A stretch of 64,000 nucleotides of DNA. Origin: Pocillopora verrucosa. Its lineage: Eukaryota; Cnidaria; Anthozoa; Scleractinia; Pocilloporidae. Positions 31,637-43,360 of the stretch are shown piece after piece. The first letter of the stretch is position 1; every line of letters starts with the position of its first letter. Under the pieces are notes generated by a model. That model worked only from the letters and a program-made list of their open reading frames with translations, was not told the DNA's origin and did not search any database. The position numbers and the translations under genes are program-made. Location of the stretch: NCBI RefSeq assembly GCF_036669915.1, contig NC_089316.1, forward strand, positions 28,252,669 to 28,316,668. The letters run 5' to 3'.

Positions 31637-33239
31637 TTACATTCCCTGGAATAAGGTTTGTTAATCGGGCACCTGACAAATGTTCCATCAATGTTGTCGT
31701 CATACGGAAAGTTCTTCTGAGCACCTTTCATAGTTTCGACTCCCCATTCCAGATTCAATTGCTAGTTACAATTCCTCCGCATTTGTTTCATTCTTCTTTC
31801 ATGCTGTTAGAGCCAGCTGCGCTTGGCAAAAGAAATGCCACACAAAAACTTTTATGTGTCCTGATTCCTTGTATTCTTGTACAGGATAATCACAACGAAT
31901 GACAAATGAGGATCCATCTGGCGACGATTCGAAGCTATTGCTTCTTACACAGCCTAGAATCCTTCGCTGACACTAACTCGGAAAAAACGGCAAAAAAAAA
32001 AAATGCAAGTAATGCTGAAGCAACGCTCATGGTATGGGGAACTGCGCCGCAGGTATATTATCAGCGGCGCTATAAACTGTATCAGGTAAATGCAACGAAT
32101 CATACACATGCTACTTTCTTGTTCAACTTTCTTTTCGTTATGCTTTGAACGATACAATCAGGTTTCACGATGACATAATAGAGTGAACTTATCTCTGTAA
32201 GACGATTTACACCCGAGACAAAATTATCACAAAAAGTCCAGGAACTCTGAGATTTATTTCAAGTTACTACAAGTCTGCCGTTACCTCATTTAGAAGCCGT
32301 CACCAGTTATTTTCGCAAAGTCAGTGGTGGTGAATCTCCTGTAGGCTTGGGTTCCACCCTTTATATTGTGTTAGCGACGACTGATCCCCCCTCTCATTCC
32401 CCTGAAAACTACGTAACTCCCCAAAAATTAACCAATTCCTCACCCCCCCCCCCCCGACACATGTGATGACATGACTGAAGCCGCGCGCGTGGAACTCACT
32501 TTACAGCGAGAAGTGTTCCTTACTTATGGATTCTTCGCTTACCTAAGCAGCACCATCAACCCTCTTAATTTATAGTGCATTGAGTGAGCAACTGAGGAGA
32601 GAGTTCAAGGGCATTTTGAAATGTTTTAGTTAATTAAAGGCACAAGTAGGTAGCTATGGTAACGAAATGTGACGACGAACGTAGCTTGAAATCATGTCTA
32701 TTTACATTAGATTAATTTTTGCGTTGGTATTGAGAGACGAAATGTCAAACGCGTCCAATTTTGCCGTTATTTGATAATATTCAAGCGCTTTAGGGCAGAT
32801 TTTTACGAAGACGCTCAAATTTTTTTTCCCAGAACTTTATTACTGCAAGCTGGTATTAATTCTTTAAACAAAAACAGCTGTATTCCACAGTTTTTTTTAA
32901 TGTGTATCATCAGCGAGAGAACATCTCTGTCCTCTCCAAGGTGAAACAGTTTCTTTTTATGCATTTTTAAAAATTGTTGCGACATGAGTTAATTTAGTTG
33001 AATTCCAACGATATAAATACTGTTAAGCAATGTGCTAAAGCGACGATTTTCATATCTTCGGCCAACCTTGTTAAAACTTGTTGGTTTCCACCGCAACACG
33101 AGAAAGAATTATGTCAACTTAAGGTTAATTTAGGACGTAAAATGACTTTTTGGCTTCAATAATTAGAAAGAAGATATTCAGACAACATCCCCACGGTTTT
33201 TAATTAACATTCCAAATGTTTCAAGCAGAAACGTGAGGT
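31637..33239. other. Intergenic between GPCR copies, one relic only
   Basis: Apart from the TM7 relic at 32,460-32,632 nothing coding is recognised. The stretch from about 33,000 leads into the 5' module of gene C. Confidence 0.5.
32460..32632 (+). pseudogene. GPCR TM7 relic, divergent
   Basis: Short stretch reading VFLTYGFFAYLSSTINPL, then stops, followed in another frame by remains of helix 8 (QLRREFKGILKCF-like). It is more diverged than other fragments, so an older copy. Confidence 0.6.
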
Positions 33240-33977
33240 GGTTCAAACAACTTCAAATTTTACTGACACTCTACTTCCGCGATCTTATATGCTTATCAAA
33301 AGAAAATACTTCCCCTCTACTATGCCGAAAAACAAATTTTTACCAAAAGTTGCAGTATGGATCACAAAGTTTCCTTTGATTTTCGTAATTCTTCCTTTTT
33401 TCAGTAATTTTGTTTGAGGAAATAAGATTGTTGAAGCTTTCTAAAGTATTTTCTCATTTTTGTGAACGACGAAATCGTCGGATAACGTTTGTTTATTAAC
33501 AGGAACCTGTAAATGCTGATGTGTACGAACAAGAAATGGCTAAACAGAATGAATAGCTTTTCTTTCACTCAAAAGGGGTAAACCAAATATTAAAAGCAAC
33601 TCACTAGCACTTATATAAAAGTTAAACAAGTGAGAAGAATTAAAACAAACCTCTTTTAACATCAACGATAAAAAATACGTGGATATTCCCGAAGTAATAA
33701 AAAATCGATCTTTTTTTGACTTACAACTTCCAACGGTAAATGAAAACGACGTTGACATAATTACATAGTTCAATATTAAATATTGCTCAATATTTATTTA
33801 CTGCAATGGGTATAGAGATAAGATTTATGAGAGAATGACATCTGTTTTCATCCCAGCAGACAAAATCGCTCGCGCACCGCAGGTTTTAGCGATTAATGAT
33901 TCAAAAAGTCGTCAACGAAGACTTCGCAACGGTATAGTTTTTTTTTATCTTTTCGCTGAGCTTATCGACCAAGGGAG
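33240..33977 (+). promoter_or_regulatory. GPCR 5' module before gene C
   Basis: Very close to 35,390-36,079 before gene D and more distant from the modules of A, E and F, matching the two receptor subgroups (MRRNTLSLEL versus MTSKLSLEL starts). Confidence 0.6.
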
Positions 33978-34490
33978 ATGAGGAGAAACACACTTTCCCT
34001 TGAGCTCGCCACGAGGACGGAGGCGTTAGTTTGTACTGAAACAATTTTGTTTGCTGTCACCAATGTTGTGGCCATCCTCGGAAATCTTCTCACTTTTTAT
34101 GCTGTGTACAGAAACCAAAGGCTGCGCACGATTCCCAACATGTTCCTGATAGCTCTGGCTCTAAGTGATATTCTGATGTCTACTATCTGTATACCTTTTA
34201 GAGTTGCAAGTCTTTTCCACGGCAGGTGGATCTTTGGTGACACAGTCTGTCGCTGGCAAGCATTTGATATCTTTACATTTGGGACGAGTAGTCTTGGATC
34301 TATGGCAGCAATTGCAGTCAGCCGATATTTCTGTGTTGTTAATCAGGAAAAGTATCCCTCCCTGTTTAAGAAGCAAAGATCCGTGATGTACATTTTCATG
34401 GTTTGGTGCTTGGCTCTGGTTGGATCTGTGCCCATATTAGTCTTCAAAAATAACAGCGTTGAATTCCAGCCCGGAAATCTGAGATTTTAA
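33978..34490 (+). pseudogene. Truncated GPCR gene C (TM1-TM4 only)
   Basis: Nearly identical to gene D for the first 165 residues (MRRNTLSLELATRTEALV, SRYFCVV in TM3). It then jumps, inside the second extracellular loop after FQPG, into DNA that lies 3' of the receptor in the D unit (matching about 37,402), and stops at 34,490. The deletion removed TM5-TM7 and the tail. Without TM5-TM7 it cannot signal as a GPCR. Confidence 0.9.
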
Positions 34491-34599
34491 CTGAGGTTGT
34501 TACTGGTAAAATTGGAAACATTTGAAGGTCTTCACAAGAACCCATGTTGATTTGTAGACTGGCTTGAGTTACCGAAAAGAGTGACAAAATAAATACTTT

Positions 34600-34906
34600 G
34601 CACAAACCAAGAAGTCATTTGGAGGATCCCCAAGACAGGCACCCTTAGTGATTGCAGCATCTGGCGGGGAATTACCCTCTTATCAGTACCAAGAAAAATC
34701 TTGTCCAAGATCATCATCAAGTGAATATCAAACACAGTGAACCAAGAGCTCGGGAAGGAACAAGTAAGGTTTAGGGAAGGAAAGGAATGTAGCGAACAGA
34801 TCTTTTCTTTCAAAATATCATCAGGTAACGAGTGGAAAAGACAGCTGTGCATTAACTTTTACAAAGCAGTTGACAGCATCCATAGAGATAGTCTCTTTTT
34901 AATTTA
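34600..34906 (+). mobile_element. LINE reverse-transcriptase relic 1
   Basis: Reads SIWRGITLLSVPRKIL, then VRFREGKECSEQIF and NFYKAVDSIHRDSL with in-frame stops; these are the fingers and palm start of a non-LTR reverse transcriptase. The same relic, with its own scars, follows D (37,540), the 38,577 fragment (39,050) and E (43,050), so it was duplicated along with the receptor. Confidence 0.75.
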
Positions 34907-35389
34907 AAAGAGGAATTTTGTTCTCGAGCAAAACTGTTATGTATGTAAAAGTGAATTTTTGTTTGTAAATGGATATCAGTTTAAAACATTTCTCTGTTCA
35001 TTTACACTTTTCTTATTGAGGTTAATTTCCTGTGCCCTCCAATGACTTCTCTGAAGCTCGGGGCCAAACTAGAGATAATCGAAAGGAACATCTTAAAACA
35101 GATGTCCGCAAATTTGAGTAAATTTCTTCAATCATAACTCAGCCGGGACATGACTGTTTGAGTTTCGATGTCGTCTTCATCATTATTATCCACTGTAAGT
35201 GAGAAATTGTTGCTTTGAACTATGTAAAATTGGAAGTGAACTTTTTCTCAGAAATATCCTTAATTAAACGTACTTAATTGTCATTCAAATGTTCAACACA
35301 CTCAACATACAGTAACCTACTCCCATCAAACCCTATAATTAATTAAATAGACTGATACTTGTTCAAATAATTACGCCAAAATTTTGCTT
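34907..35389. other. Spacer, no gene seen; repeated at 37,832-38,300
   Basis: Non-coding spacer nearly identical to 37,832-38,300, which marks the C and D units as recent duplicates. Confidence 0.6.
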
Positions 35390-36079
35390 ATCAAAAGAAA
35401 ATACTTCCCCTCCACTATGCCGAAAAACAAATTTTTACCAAAAGTTGCAGTCTGGATCACAAAGTTTCCTTTGATTTTCGTAATTCTTCCTTTTTTCAGT
35501 AATTTTGTTTGAGGAAATAAAATTGTTGAAGCTTTCTAAAGTATTTTCTCATTTTTGTGAACGACGAAATCGTCGGATAACGTTTGTTTACTAACAGGAA
35601 CCTGTAAATGCTGATGTGTACGAACAAGAAATGGCTAAACAGAATGAATAGCCTTTCTTTCACTCAAAAGGGATAAACCAAACATTAAAAGCAACTCACT
35701 AGCACTTATATAAAAGTTAAACAAGTGAGAACAATTAAAACAAACCTCTTTTAACATCAACGATAAAAAATACGTGGATGTTCCCGAAGTAATAAAAAAT
35801 CGATCTTTTTTTGACTTACAACTTCCAACGGTAAATGAAAACAACGTTGACATAATTCATAGTTCAATGTTAAATATTGCTCAATATTTATTTACTGCAA
35901 TGGGTATAGAGATAAGATTTATGAGAGAATGACATCTGTTTTCATCTCAGCAGACAAAATCTCTCGCACACCGAAGGTTTTAGCGATTAATGATTCAAAA
36001 TGATTCAAAAAGTCGTCAACGAAGACTTCGCAACGGTATAGTTTTTTTATCTTTTCGCTGAGCTTATCGACCAAAGGAG
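35390..36079 (+). promoter_or_regulatory. GPCR 5' module before gene D
   Basis: Close copy of 33,290-33,977. A small tandem duplication (AATGATTCAAA twice) occurs near 35,990-36,010 relative to gene C. Confidence 0.6.
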
Positions 36080-37042
36080 ATGAGGAGAAACACACTTTCC
36101 CTTGAGCTCGACACGAGGACGGAGGCGTTAGTTTGTACTGAAACAGTTTTGTTTGCTGTTACCAATGTTCTGGCCATCCTCGGAAATCTTCTCACTTTTT
36201 ATGCTGTGTACAGAAACCACAGGCTGCGCACGATTCCCAACATGTTCCTGATAGCTCTGGCTCTAAGTGATATTCTGATGTCTACTATCTGTATACCTTT
36301 TACAGTTGCAAGTCTTTTCCACGGCAGGTGGATCTTTGGTGACACAGTCTGTCGCTGGCAAGCATTTGATATATTTACATTTGGGACGAGCAGTGTTGGA
36401 ACTATGGCAGCAATTGCAGTCAGCCGATATTTCTGTGTTGTTAATCGGGAAAAGTATCCCTGGCTGTTTAAGAAGCAAAGATCCGTGATGTACATTTTCG
36501 TTGTTTGGTGCTTGGCTCTGGTTGGATCTGTGCCCATATTAGTCTTCAAAAATAACAGCGTTGAATTCCAACCAGGAAAAGCAATGTGTCTGTACAAATT
36601 TGAAAGTAACATTGCTTACTCTGTCTTTATGCACTGCTGTTTTATCACAACACCCTTGATTATCATCACGATCTCCTATTTCAAAGTGTTCCGCACCGTG
36701 TCGAGATCAAATCGTGTTTTCTCACTGGAAAATAACCTGGAACTTCTTCGGGTGAATGTGGAAGAAGCCAAAGTGACGAAACGTTTGGTAGCAGTTGTGG
36801 TCGGCTTTGCATGCTGTTGGCTTCCCGTTTTTGTCGTTGATAACATCGACATGGCACGTGGAGAACCCACGCTACCACGACAACTGTACTTGACTAACAG
36901 CCTCTTAATTTACCTGAGTAGCACCATAAACCCATTCATATATTGTGCCACAGATAAGAGGTTCAGACGAGAGTATAAGGTTGTTTTGAGGAAGATTTTT
37001 ACCTTTAAATGCCGAGACAACAGGGAGAACGGTGACGCCTAA
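36080..37042 (+). CDS. Class A GPCR, melatonin-receptor-like (gene D)
   Basis: Intact single-exon receptor of 320 residues from ATG 36080. It has seven hydrophobic segments, a TM2 ALSDIL, a TM3 Cys, SRYFCVV in place of DRY, a second-loop Cys in GKAMCLYKF, CWLP in TM6 and NPFIY in TM7, then a helix 8 with RFRREYK. Together with C and B it forms a subgroup marked by Ser at the DRY acidic position, a TICIPF loop and ending KCRDNRENGDA. It is the only full-length member of that subgroup in the window. A TM6-TM7 fragment starts about 30 bp after its stop codon. Confidence 0.9.
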   Translation: MRRNTLSLELDTRTEALVCTETVLFAVTNVLAILGNLLTFYAVYRNHRLRTIPNMFLIALALSDILMSTICIPFTVASLFHGRWIFGDTVCRWQAFDIFTFGTSSVGTMAAIAVSRYFCVVNREKYPWLFKKQRSVMYIFVVWCLALVGSVPILVFKNNSVEFQPGKAMCLYKFESNIAYSVFMHCCFITTPLIIITISYFKVFRTVSRSNRVFSLENNLELLRVNVEEAKVTKRLVAVVVGFACCWLPVFVVDNIDMARGEPTLPRQLYLTNSLLIYLSSTINPFIYCATDKRFRREYKVVLRKIFTFKCRDNRENGDA

Positions 37043-37069
37043 CTGAAATAGCCAGAGAAATGTGGTAGG

Positions 37070-37363
37070 AATGTGAATGTGGAGGAAACCAAAATGACGA
37101 AGCGTTTGGTTGCAGTTGTAGTCGGCTTTGCATGCTACTGGCTTCCTATTTTCATCATCGACAATATGGACATGGCGCATGAAGAGCCCACGCTACCACG
37201 ACCAGCTTACTTAGCATATGGCTTTTTGCTTTACATGAGTAGCACCATAAACCCCTTCATATATTGTGCCACAGATAAGAGGTTCAGACGGGAGTATAAG
37301 GCTGTTTTCTGGAAGATTTTTAGCTTCAAATGCCGAGCCAACAACGAAAACAACGACGGTTAA
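37070..37363 (+). pseudogene. GPCR TM6-TM7 fragment 2, directly after gene D
   Basis: Open for 96 codons from NVEETKMTKRLVAVVVGF through TM6 (YWLP, where others have CWLP), TM7 NPFIYC and the C-terminus. It has no start region of its own and the left junction follows gene D's stop by about 30 bp. The same junction recurs at 38,577. Confidence 0.85.
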
Positions 37364-37539
37364 CTGAAATGGCTCAAGACCTGGTGTAGTGGTAGTTTTT
37401 TTTCTGAGATTTTAACTGAGGTTGTTACTGGTAAAATTGGAAACATTTGAAGGTCTTCACAAGAACCCATGTTGATTTGTAGACTGGCTTGAGTTACCGA
37501 AAAGAGTGACAAAATAAATACTTTGCGCAAACCTAGAAG

Positions 37540-37831
37540 TCATTTGGAGGATCCCTAAGACAGGCACCCTTAGTGATTGCAGCATCTGGCAGGGAATTAC
37601 CCTCTTATCAGTACCAAGAAAAATCTTGGCTAAGATCATCATCAAGTGAATGTAAACACAGTGGACCAAGAGCTCGCGAAGGAACAAGTAAGGTTCAGGG
37701 AAGGAAAGGAATGTAGCGAACAGATCTTTTCTTTCAAAATATCATCAGGTAACGAGTGGAAAAGACAGCTGTGCATTAACTTTTACAAAGCAGTTGACAG
37801 CATCCATAGAGACAGTCTCTTTTTAATTTAA
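37540..37831 (+). mobile_element. LINE reverse-transcriptase relic 2
   Basis: Copy of relic 1 (34,600): RQGITLLS-type motif, then EQVRFREGKECSEQIF and DSIHRDSL, with stops. It sits at the same distance from the GPCR 3' end. Confidence 0.75.
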
Positions 37832-38494
37832 AAGAGGAATTTTGTTCTCGAGCAAAACTGTTATATATGTAAAAGTGAATTTTTGTTTGTATATGGATAT
37901 CAGTTTAAAACATTTCTCTGTTCATTTACACTTTTCTTATTGAGGTTAATTTCCTGTGCCCTCCGATGACTTCTCTGAAGCTCGTGGCCAAACTAGAGAT
38001 AATGGAAAGGAACATCTTAAAACAGATGTTCGCAAATTTGAGTAAATTTCTTCAATCATAACTCAGCCGGGACATGACTGTTTGAGTTTCGATGTCGTCT
38101 TCACCATTATTATCCACTGTAAGTGAGAAATTGTTGCTTTGAACTATGTAAAATTGGAAGTGAACTTTTTCTCAGAAATATCCTAAATTAAACCTACTTA
38201 ACTGTCATTCAAATGCTCAACACACTCAACATACAGTAACCTACTTTCGTCAAACCCTATAATTAATTAAATAGGCTGATACTTGTTCAAATAATTACGC
38301 TAAAATTTTGTTCAGTTTAAACTAAGAATTCGTACAAAGTGAACTGTTTCCTTTCCAAGGAATATCTGTTATTTTAACAGCAAACATATAGAAAGGGGTC
38401 TTTTTATTTGATTTCAGTGCACACAGCTCATAACTACATTCCTTGGAGTTGGGCTTGTTAATCGGGCACCTGACAAATTTTAAAATTTGCCAAA
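37832..38494. other. Spacer with no gene; pieces of GPCR 3' flank
   Basis: 37,832-38,300 repeats 34,907-35,389. 38,403-38,480 repeats the flank that follows fragment 1 at 31,610-31,680. No open gene. Confidence 0.55.
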
Positions 38495-38891
38495 GCCAAA
38501 GATTTTTACCTTTAAATGCCGAGACAACAGCGAGAACGGTAACGCCTAACTGAAATAGCCAGAGAAATGTGGTAGGAATGTGAATGTGGAGGAAACCAAA
38601 ATGACGAAGCGTTTGGTTGCAGTTGTAGTCGGCTTTGCATGCTGCTGGCTTCCTATTTTCATCGTCGACAATATCGACATGGCGCATGGAGAGCCCACGC
38701 TACCACGACCAGCTTACTTAACATACGGCTTTTTGGTTTATTTGAGTAGCACGATAAACCCCTTCATGTATTGTGCCACAGATAAGAGGTTCAGACGAGA
38801 GTATAAGGTTGTTTTCTGGAAGATTTTTGGCTTCAAATGCCGAGCTAACAACGAAAACAACGACGCTGAACTGAAATGGCACACGACCTGA
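38495..38891 (+). pseudogene. GPCR tail plus TM6-TM7 fragment 3
   Basis: 38,495-38,549 is the very end of a D-like receptor (KIFTFKCRDNSENGNA, stop). After the same 30-bp junction as at 37,043-37,070, a 103-codon open frame starts NVEETKMTKRLVAVVVGF and runs through CWLPIFIVDN, NPFMYC and the tail to 38,891. So the D stop plus fragment arrangement was itself duplicated, with the receptor body lost. Confidence 0.85.
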
Positions 38892-39049
38892 TGTAGTATG
38901 GAGTATAAAGGAGATTTTGTCCGAGGTTGTTACTGGTAAAATTGGAACATCTGGGTGTCTTTACACGAAACCATGTTGCCTTGTAGACTGGCTTGAATTA
39001 CCGAAAAGATTGAGAAAAATAAATACTTTACACAAACCTGGAAGTAATG

Positions 39050-39320
39050 TTGAGGATCCCAGAGTCAGGCACCTTTAGTGGTTGCAGCATCTAGCGGAGA
39101 ATTACCCTCTTATCAGTTCCAAGAAAAATCTTGGCTGAGATCATCATCGAGTGGATATAAAACACGGTGGACCAAGCGTTCGCGAAGGAACAAGTAAGGT
39201 TCAGGAAAGAAAAGGGTTGCACCGACCAGATCTTTACTTTTCAAACATCATCAGGTAACACACAGAGTGGAAGTTGACAGCATCCTCAGAGATAGTCTCT
39301 TGTACTGGATCCTGCAGCAA
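39050..39320 (+). mobile_element. LINE reverse-transcriptase relic 3
   Basis: Same decayed segment as at 34,600, with a shortened end. Followed by a short (ATC)n at 39,340-39,353 and a spacer shared with 43,375-43,640. Confidence 0.7.
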
Positions 39321-39649
39321 ATATTTCATCATTGTCATCATCATCATCATTTTATTAGTCACTTCGGATATAACATTTATACAGCCTTAACAGTATGGTA
39401 GGGCGAGGAGACCTCCAAGAAACCACCAAGCTTATAGGGGAGGCCACCTCGGTTGTCATTACGTTTGAAATTAAGATGTGGATGTGGATGTGCGGCTTGG
39501 CCAATTCGGACTCATTTCATTAAGAAATCAATCATCTTTCTTTTAAAAGTAAAAAAGCTAGTCAAACCAGTGATCGATATTGGGAGAGAATGCCAAGTTT
39601 AAGGAGTTAGAGTATTGTAAATTGTAGAGTATTGTAAATTGTTTAAGAT

Positions 39650-40000
39650 TAGTACGACAGAAGATCAGGAAGATCAGCCAAAACAAGACGGAATTTATGA
39701 TTCCGAATGTCCCAAACCCCCGGCTTATTAGAAATGGAATTCACGTACCTGGGCAATACAGTCAGACATGATGAAGGAACAAGCAAGGACATCAAGAACC
39801 GCTTAGTGAAAGTCATCAATGTAGTCAGCATGCTCAACAATGTATAGAGGTCCCAGCAGTAGAGCGCCAAGATCAGGCAAAAACTATATCATAGCTGTGT
39901 CGCATCCACCCTAATATGTGGCTCTGAATGCTAGAGAATGACAGAAGGCGATCCATGCAGATGGTCAGTCTTCCACAGTCTTCTTAAATTTTGTGTTAGA
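39650..40000 (+). mobile_element. LINE reverse-transcriptase thumb relic (a)
   Basis: Reads FTYLGNTVRHDEGTSKDI, NRLVKVINVVSML and WRSQQ-like motifs with stops, then CGSEC and RMTEGD; this is the region after the RT catalytic site of a non-LTR element. Copies lie at 43,880-44,330 and 47,640-48,240. Confidence 0.75.
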
Positions 40001-40559
40001 TACAGTTCCCTTTGGTTTGCACGCTGGACTCAACAATGTCTGGTCGTTAAAAAAAAGCGAAAAGCTAGAAATTTGGCTCACATTTGATCATCGTATTCAC
40101 GCGGTTGTTAATGAAAAAAAAACTTATGAATTTTTTCTTTTGTCCAAACTAAAAGTCAAGATGGCGTCAATTCTTTATTTCAGTGATATTGAAGAGTTTG
40201 CCGACTCGTATAATTGGTTTCCAAACCTTTATCAGGGAGATATTTTTCAAATAAAACTTTAATTTTCTTTTTGAACCGCTAGAACAGTTTTTTGATGAGT
40301 CTTGATGATGAATTTCATGAGTTTAGTTAAACGACTAATTTACTGTTTATTACGTTGTTATATTACAGTTTCTAAGTTTCTAAGCCGACGATTTTTCTAA
40401 CTTCTTCTTACGTTTTGGATACGTGAATAAATGTAAGAAGGCTGTAAACTTATGGTTAATTTAGAGCTTAGATTGACTTTTCCGCTTCGTTATTTGATAA
40501 CAAGATGTTCTTACAATATCCTCTCGGTCTTAGAACAAAGGTTTTTAATTTAAGCAGAA
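40001..40559. other. Spacer before gene E, no gene seen
   Basis: Contains AATTGGTTTCCAAACC at 40,211, also found at positions 3 and 44,560; this is the repeating joint between the LINE relic and the GPCR 5' flank. Confidence 0.55.
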
Positions 40560-41288
40560 AATTAGAGTGGCTTAAATTATAATTTCAAATTTGACCGTCA
40601 CTTAACCTCCGCGATCTTATATGCCCATCCAAAAAAAATTAGTTCCCCCATACGATGCCTAAAATTGTTAATAACAGACTGGACTTCAATTTTTTTTCTG
40701 AGGGAGGGTTTTAGTTTTTTCCAGCTATTTTTATTGCAGAAATGAGAGTTGTTCAAACTCTTTAAGATATCTTATCCCTTTCGTGAGCGGCGTAATTCTA
40801 TGTTTGTTTATTAACCAGCTGTGTGAAGAAATTGTTTAGACAAGATACGGAAAAATAGAAACAACATCTTTTCTTTCACTCTAAAGAGATATATCGATAT
40901 ATTAAAAGCGATTCAACAACACTTATCCGGATGTAAATTACATATTTCAATTATAATAAACCTCTTCCAGCAACAACGACATACCGCACGAGCTCTCGCC
41001 GAACAGAAACAGTTGTTATTTGGCCCTACAACTTCCAACTTGATGAGAATGATAACAACGATAACATACAGACATTTTTAAATATTCATTAATTGCAATG
41101 TGTTTACAGATAGGATGTGATGGAAAATAATATTTGTTTTTCGGTGTTGGTAGACAGTGTTGGTAATCGCGCACACCAGCGGGTTTCGCCGATCACTGCT
41201 TCAAAAAGTCGACAACAAAGACTGTGCAGAAGTGTAACTGAATTAATAATCTTTTCGCCGAGCTAGAGCTTATTGACCAAAAGCAGTG
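40560..41288 (+). promoter_or_regulatory. GPCR 5' module before gene E
   Basis: Copy of the conserved module, closest to those of genes A and F. It ends CTTATTGACCAAAAGCAGTG before ATG 41289. Confidence 0.6.
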
Positions 41289-42269
41289 ATGACAAGTAAA
41301 CTCTCCCTTGAGCTTGCCACAAGAGAGGAGGCGTTAGTGTGGACTGAAACAGTTCTGTTTGCTTTTACCAATGTTGTGGCTGTCTTCGGAAATCTTCTCA
41401 CTTTTTACACCGTGTACAGAAACCACAGGCTACGAACAGTTACCAATATGTTCGTAATAGCTCTGGCTATCAGCGATATTCTGATGTGTACCTGCTGTAT
41501 GCCTTTTACAGTTGTCGCTCTGTTCCATGGCCAGTGGATATTTGGCAAATCTTACTGTCTCTTTCAAGGTTTTGCCGTGCTGACTCTCGCGATGGTCTCC
41601 ATAGTTACCATGGGTGTCATTGCCGTCAACCGATTCTTCTGCGTTGTAAAACCAGAAAAGTATCTCTTTGTGTTTAAGAAGCAGAGAGCGTTGATATACA
41701 TTGTCATTGTGTGGTGCCTGGCTTTCGCTGGATCTGCGCTCCCGTTTTCCTTTGAGGGCAAAAATAGCTTTAAATTCCAGCCTGGAAAAACAATGTGTTC
41801 GTACACGTTTGAAAGAAATATGGCTTACACTGTTACAATCGCATGTCTTTACATCGCTGCGCCCTTAACAATGATAGTGGTCTGCTATGTCAAAGTGTTC
41901 CGCTCAGTTTCAAGATTAAATCGTGTTTTCTGTCCAGGCGTTAATCCCCGTCAACTCCGCGCGAATGTGGAAGAAGCAAAAGTAACGAAAACTTTAGTAG
42001 TAGTTCTGTTTGGCTTCGCGTGCTGCTGGCTTCCTATCTTCGTTATGGATATCTTGGACGCCGTGCGCGGAGAACTGACGATACCACGACAGGTTTACCT
42101 GACGAACGGATTCTTGATCTATCTGAGTAGCACTATCAACCCAGTCATTTATGGTATCATGAATAGACAGTTCAGGCGAGAGTACAAGGCCCTCTTGTGC
42201 AAGATTACTTGCTTTCGACGCCAAAATGGCAACAACAACGGCAGCCACAACGCTGAAAATGATGCATGA
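41289..42269 (+). CDS. Class A GPCR, melatonin-receptor-like (gene E)
   Basis: Intact 326-residue single-exon receptor from ATG 41289. The same landmarks as gene A are present: FGNLLTFY in TM1, LAISDIL in TM2, Cys pair (SYCLF and KTMCSYTF), VNRFFCVV at the DRY site, CWLPIF in TM6. TM7 is NPVIYG, so the NPxxY core is kept but Phe is replaced by Val. It differs from A and F mainly in TM3 (LTLAMVSIVTMGVIA), the second extracellular loop (KTMCSY) and the TM6-TM7 edge, the places that usually shape the ligand pocket. A different ligand preference is possible but unproven. Confidence 0.9.
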   Translation: MTSKLSLELATREEALVWTETVLFAFTNVVAVFGNLLTFYTVYRNHRLRTVTNMFVIALAISDILMCTCCMPFTVVALFHGQWIFGKSYCLFQGFAVLTLAMVSIVTMGVIAVNRFFCVVKPEKYLFVFKKQRALIYIVIVWCLAFAGSALPFSFEGKNSFKFQPGKTMCSYTFERNMAYTVTIACLYIAAPLTMIVVCYVKVFRSVSRLNRVFCPGVNPRQLRANVEEAKVTKTLVVVLFGFACCWLPIFVMDILDAVRGELTIPRQVYLTNGFLIYLSSTINPVIYGIMNRQFRREYKALLCKITCFRRQNGNNNGSHNAENDA

Positions 42270-42845
42270 ATTATTTTCACCATTCTCAGCAAACAGCAAA
42301 TATTTCTGTCTGATTACACGGAAATGACGCTTACATTCTCCTATAAGAGCGCAAGTCGGGCTGTTGTCAACCCATCTCATTCGAGAGCTGTGCTATAGTT
42401 TTGAACAGTAATGGTAATAGGACGAAGTGGAGTCCTATTCGATTTGTAATTAAACAAGTGATTAGCAAAATCGGACGACTACGAAGCAGGAGTGGGATTT
42501 GTCACGAGTATGATTACATGCAGTATTGGACGACACAAAGTCTTGTTACCAATTAACCATAACCGTAGCAGTTTCTGGAAACAACAAATATATTTAGAAC
42601 AAGTATCTCTCGTAGAAACAATGGAACAAAATTCCTCAATTTTAAAAATTCCACATTTTTTTTACGATAAGTGGTTGTTGCTGTTTTCATTGTGATCAAT
42701 TCTGTGATTGGTGGATTTAGCTGAGTGGACTTAGTATGACTGGTTGCTTCAACTGTCTGATTACAGCCAACTGTTTGATTACACTATCCGATTACAACTT
42801 TACAGAATGATTAGCGAAAAATAAAGCAGCTAATGTACCATTCGT
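42270..42845. other. 3' flank of gene E, unrecognised repeat
   Basis: Holds repeated short phrases of the CTGATTACA / GATTACAA kind at 42,420-42,810, perhaps an uncharacterised mobile element. A 67-codon frame at 42,492 has no recognisable domain. Confidence 0.4.
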
Positions 42846-42890
42846 TTTGGCTTCAAATGCCGAGCCGACTACGAAAACAACGACGCTTAA
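42846..42890 (+). pseudogene. GPCR C-terminal tail relic
   Basis: Fourteen codons FGFKCRADYENNDA and a stop, matching the end of fragment 3 (38,891 region). It is followed by the same 3' flank and LINE relic, so it marks the end of a lost receptor unit. Confidence 0.75.
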
Positions 42891-43049
42891 CTGAAATGAC
42901 ACAAGACCTGGTGTAGTATGATAGTTTTTTTCTCAGATTTTGTTGGAGGTTGTTACTGGTAAAATTGGAACATCTGAGTTTCTTTACACGAACCTTTGTT
43001 GATTTGTAGACTGGCTTGAATTACCGAAAAGAGTGACAAAATAAATACT

Positions 43050-43360
43050 TTGCACAAACCTGGGAGGATCCCAAAGTCAGGCACCCTTAGGGGTTGCAGC
43101 ATCTGGCGGGGAATTACCCTCTTATCAGTTGCAAGAAAAATCTTGGCTGAGATCATCATCAAGTGGATATCAAACACAGTGGACCAAGAGTTCCGGAAGG
43201 AACAAGTAAGGTTCAGGAACCGGAAGGGATGTACCGATCAGATCTTCTACTCTTCACAACATTATCAGACAACGCATAGAGTGGAAAAGACAGCTGTGCG
43301 TTAACTTTTACAAAGCAGTTGACAGCATCCACAGAGGTAGTCTCTTGTGCGGGATTCTGC
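43050..43360 (+). mobile_element. LINE reverse-transcriptase relic 4
   Basis: The best kept of the four fingers/palm relics: 84 codons open with CSIWRGITLLSVARKILAEI and VRFRNRKGCTDQIF, then a frameshift before QLCVNFYKAVDSIHRGSL. Confidence 0.8.

Noticed and set aside
36199-36612. Minus-strand frame of 137 codons inside GPCR gene D
   Set aside because: Shadow of the receptor; similar antisense frames appear opposite the other copies and show no independent conservation.
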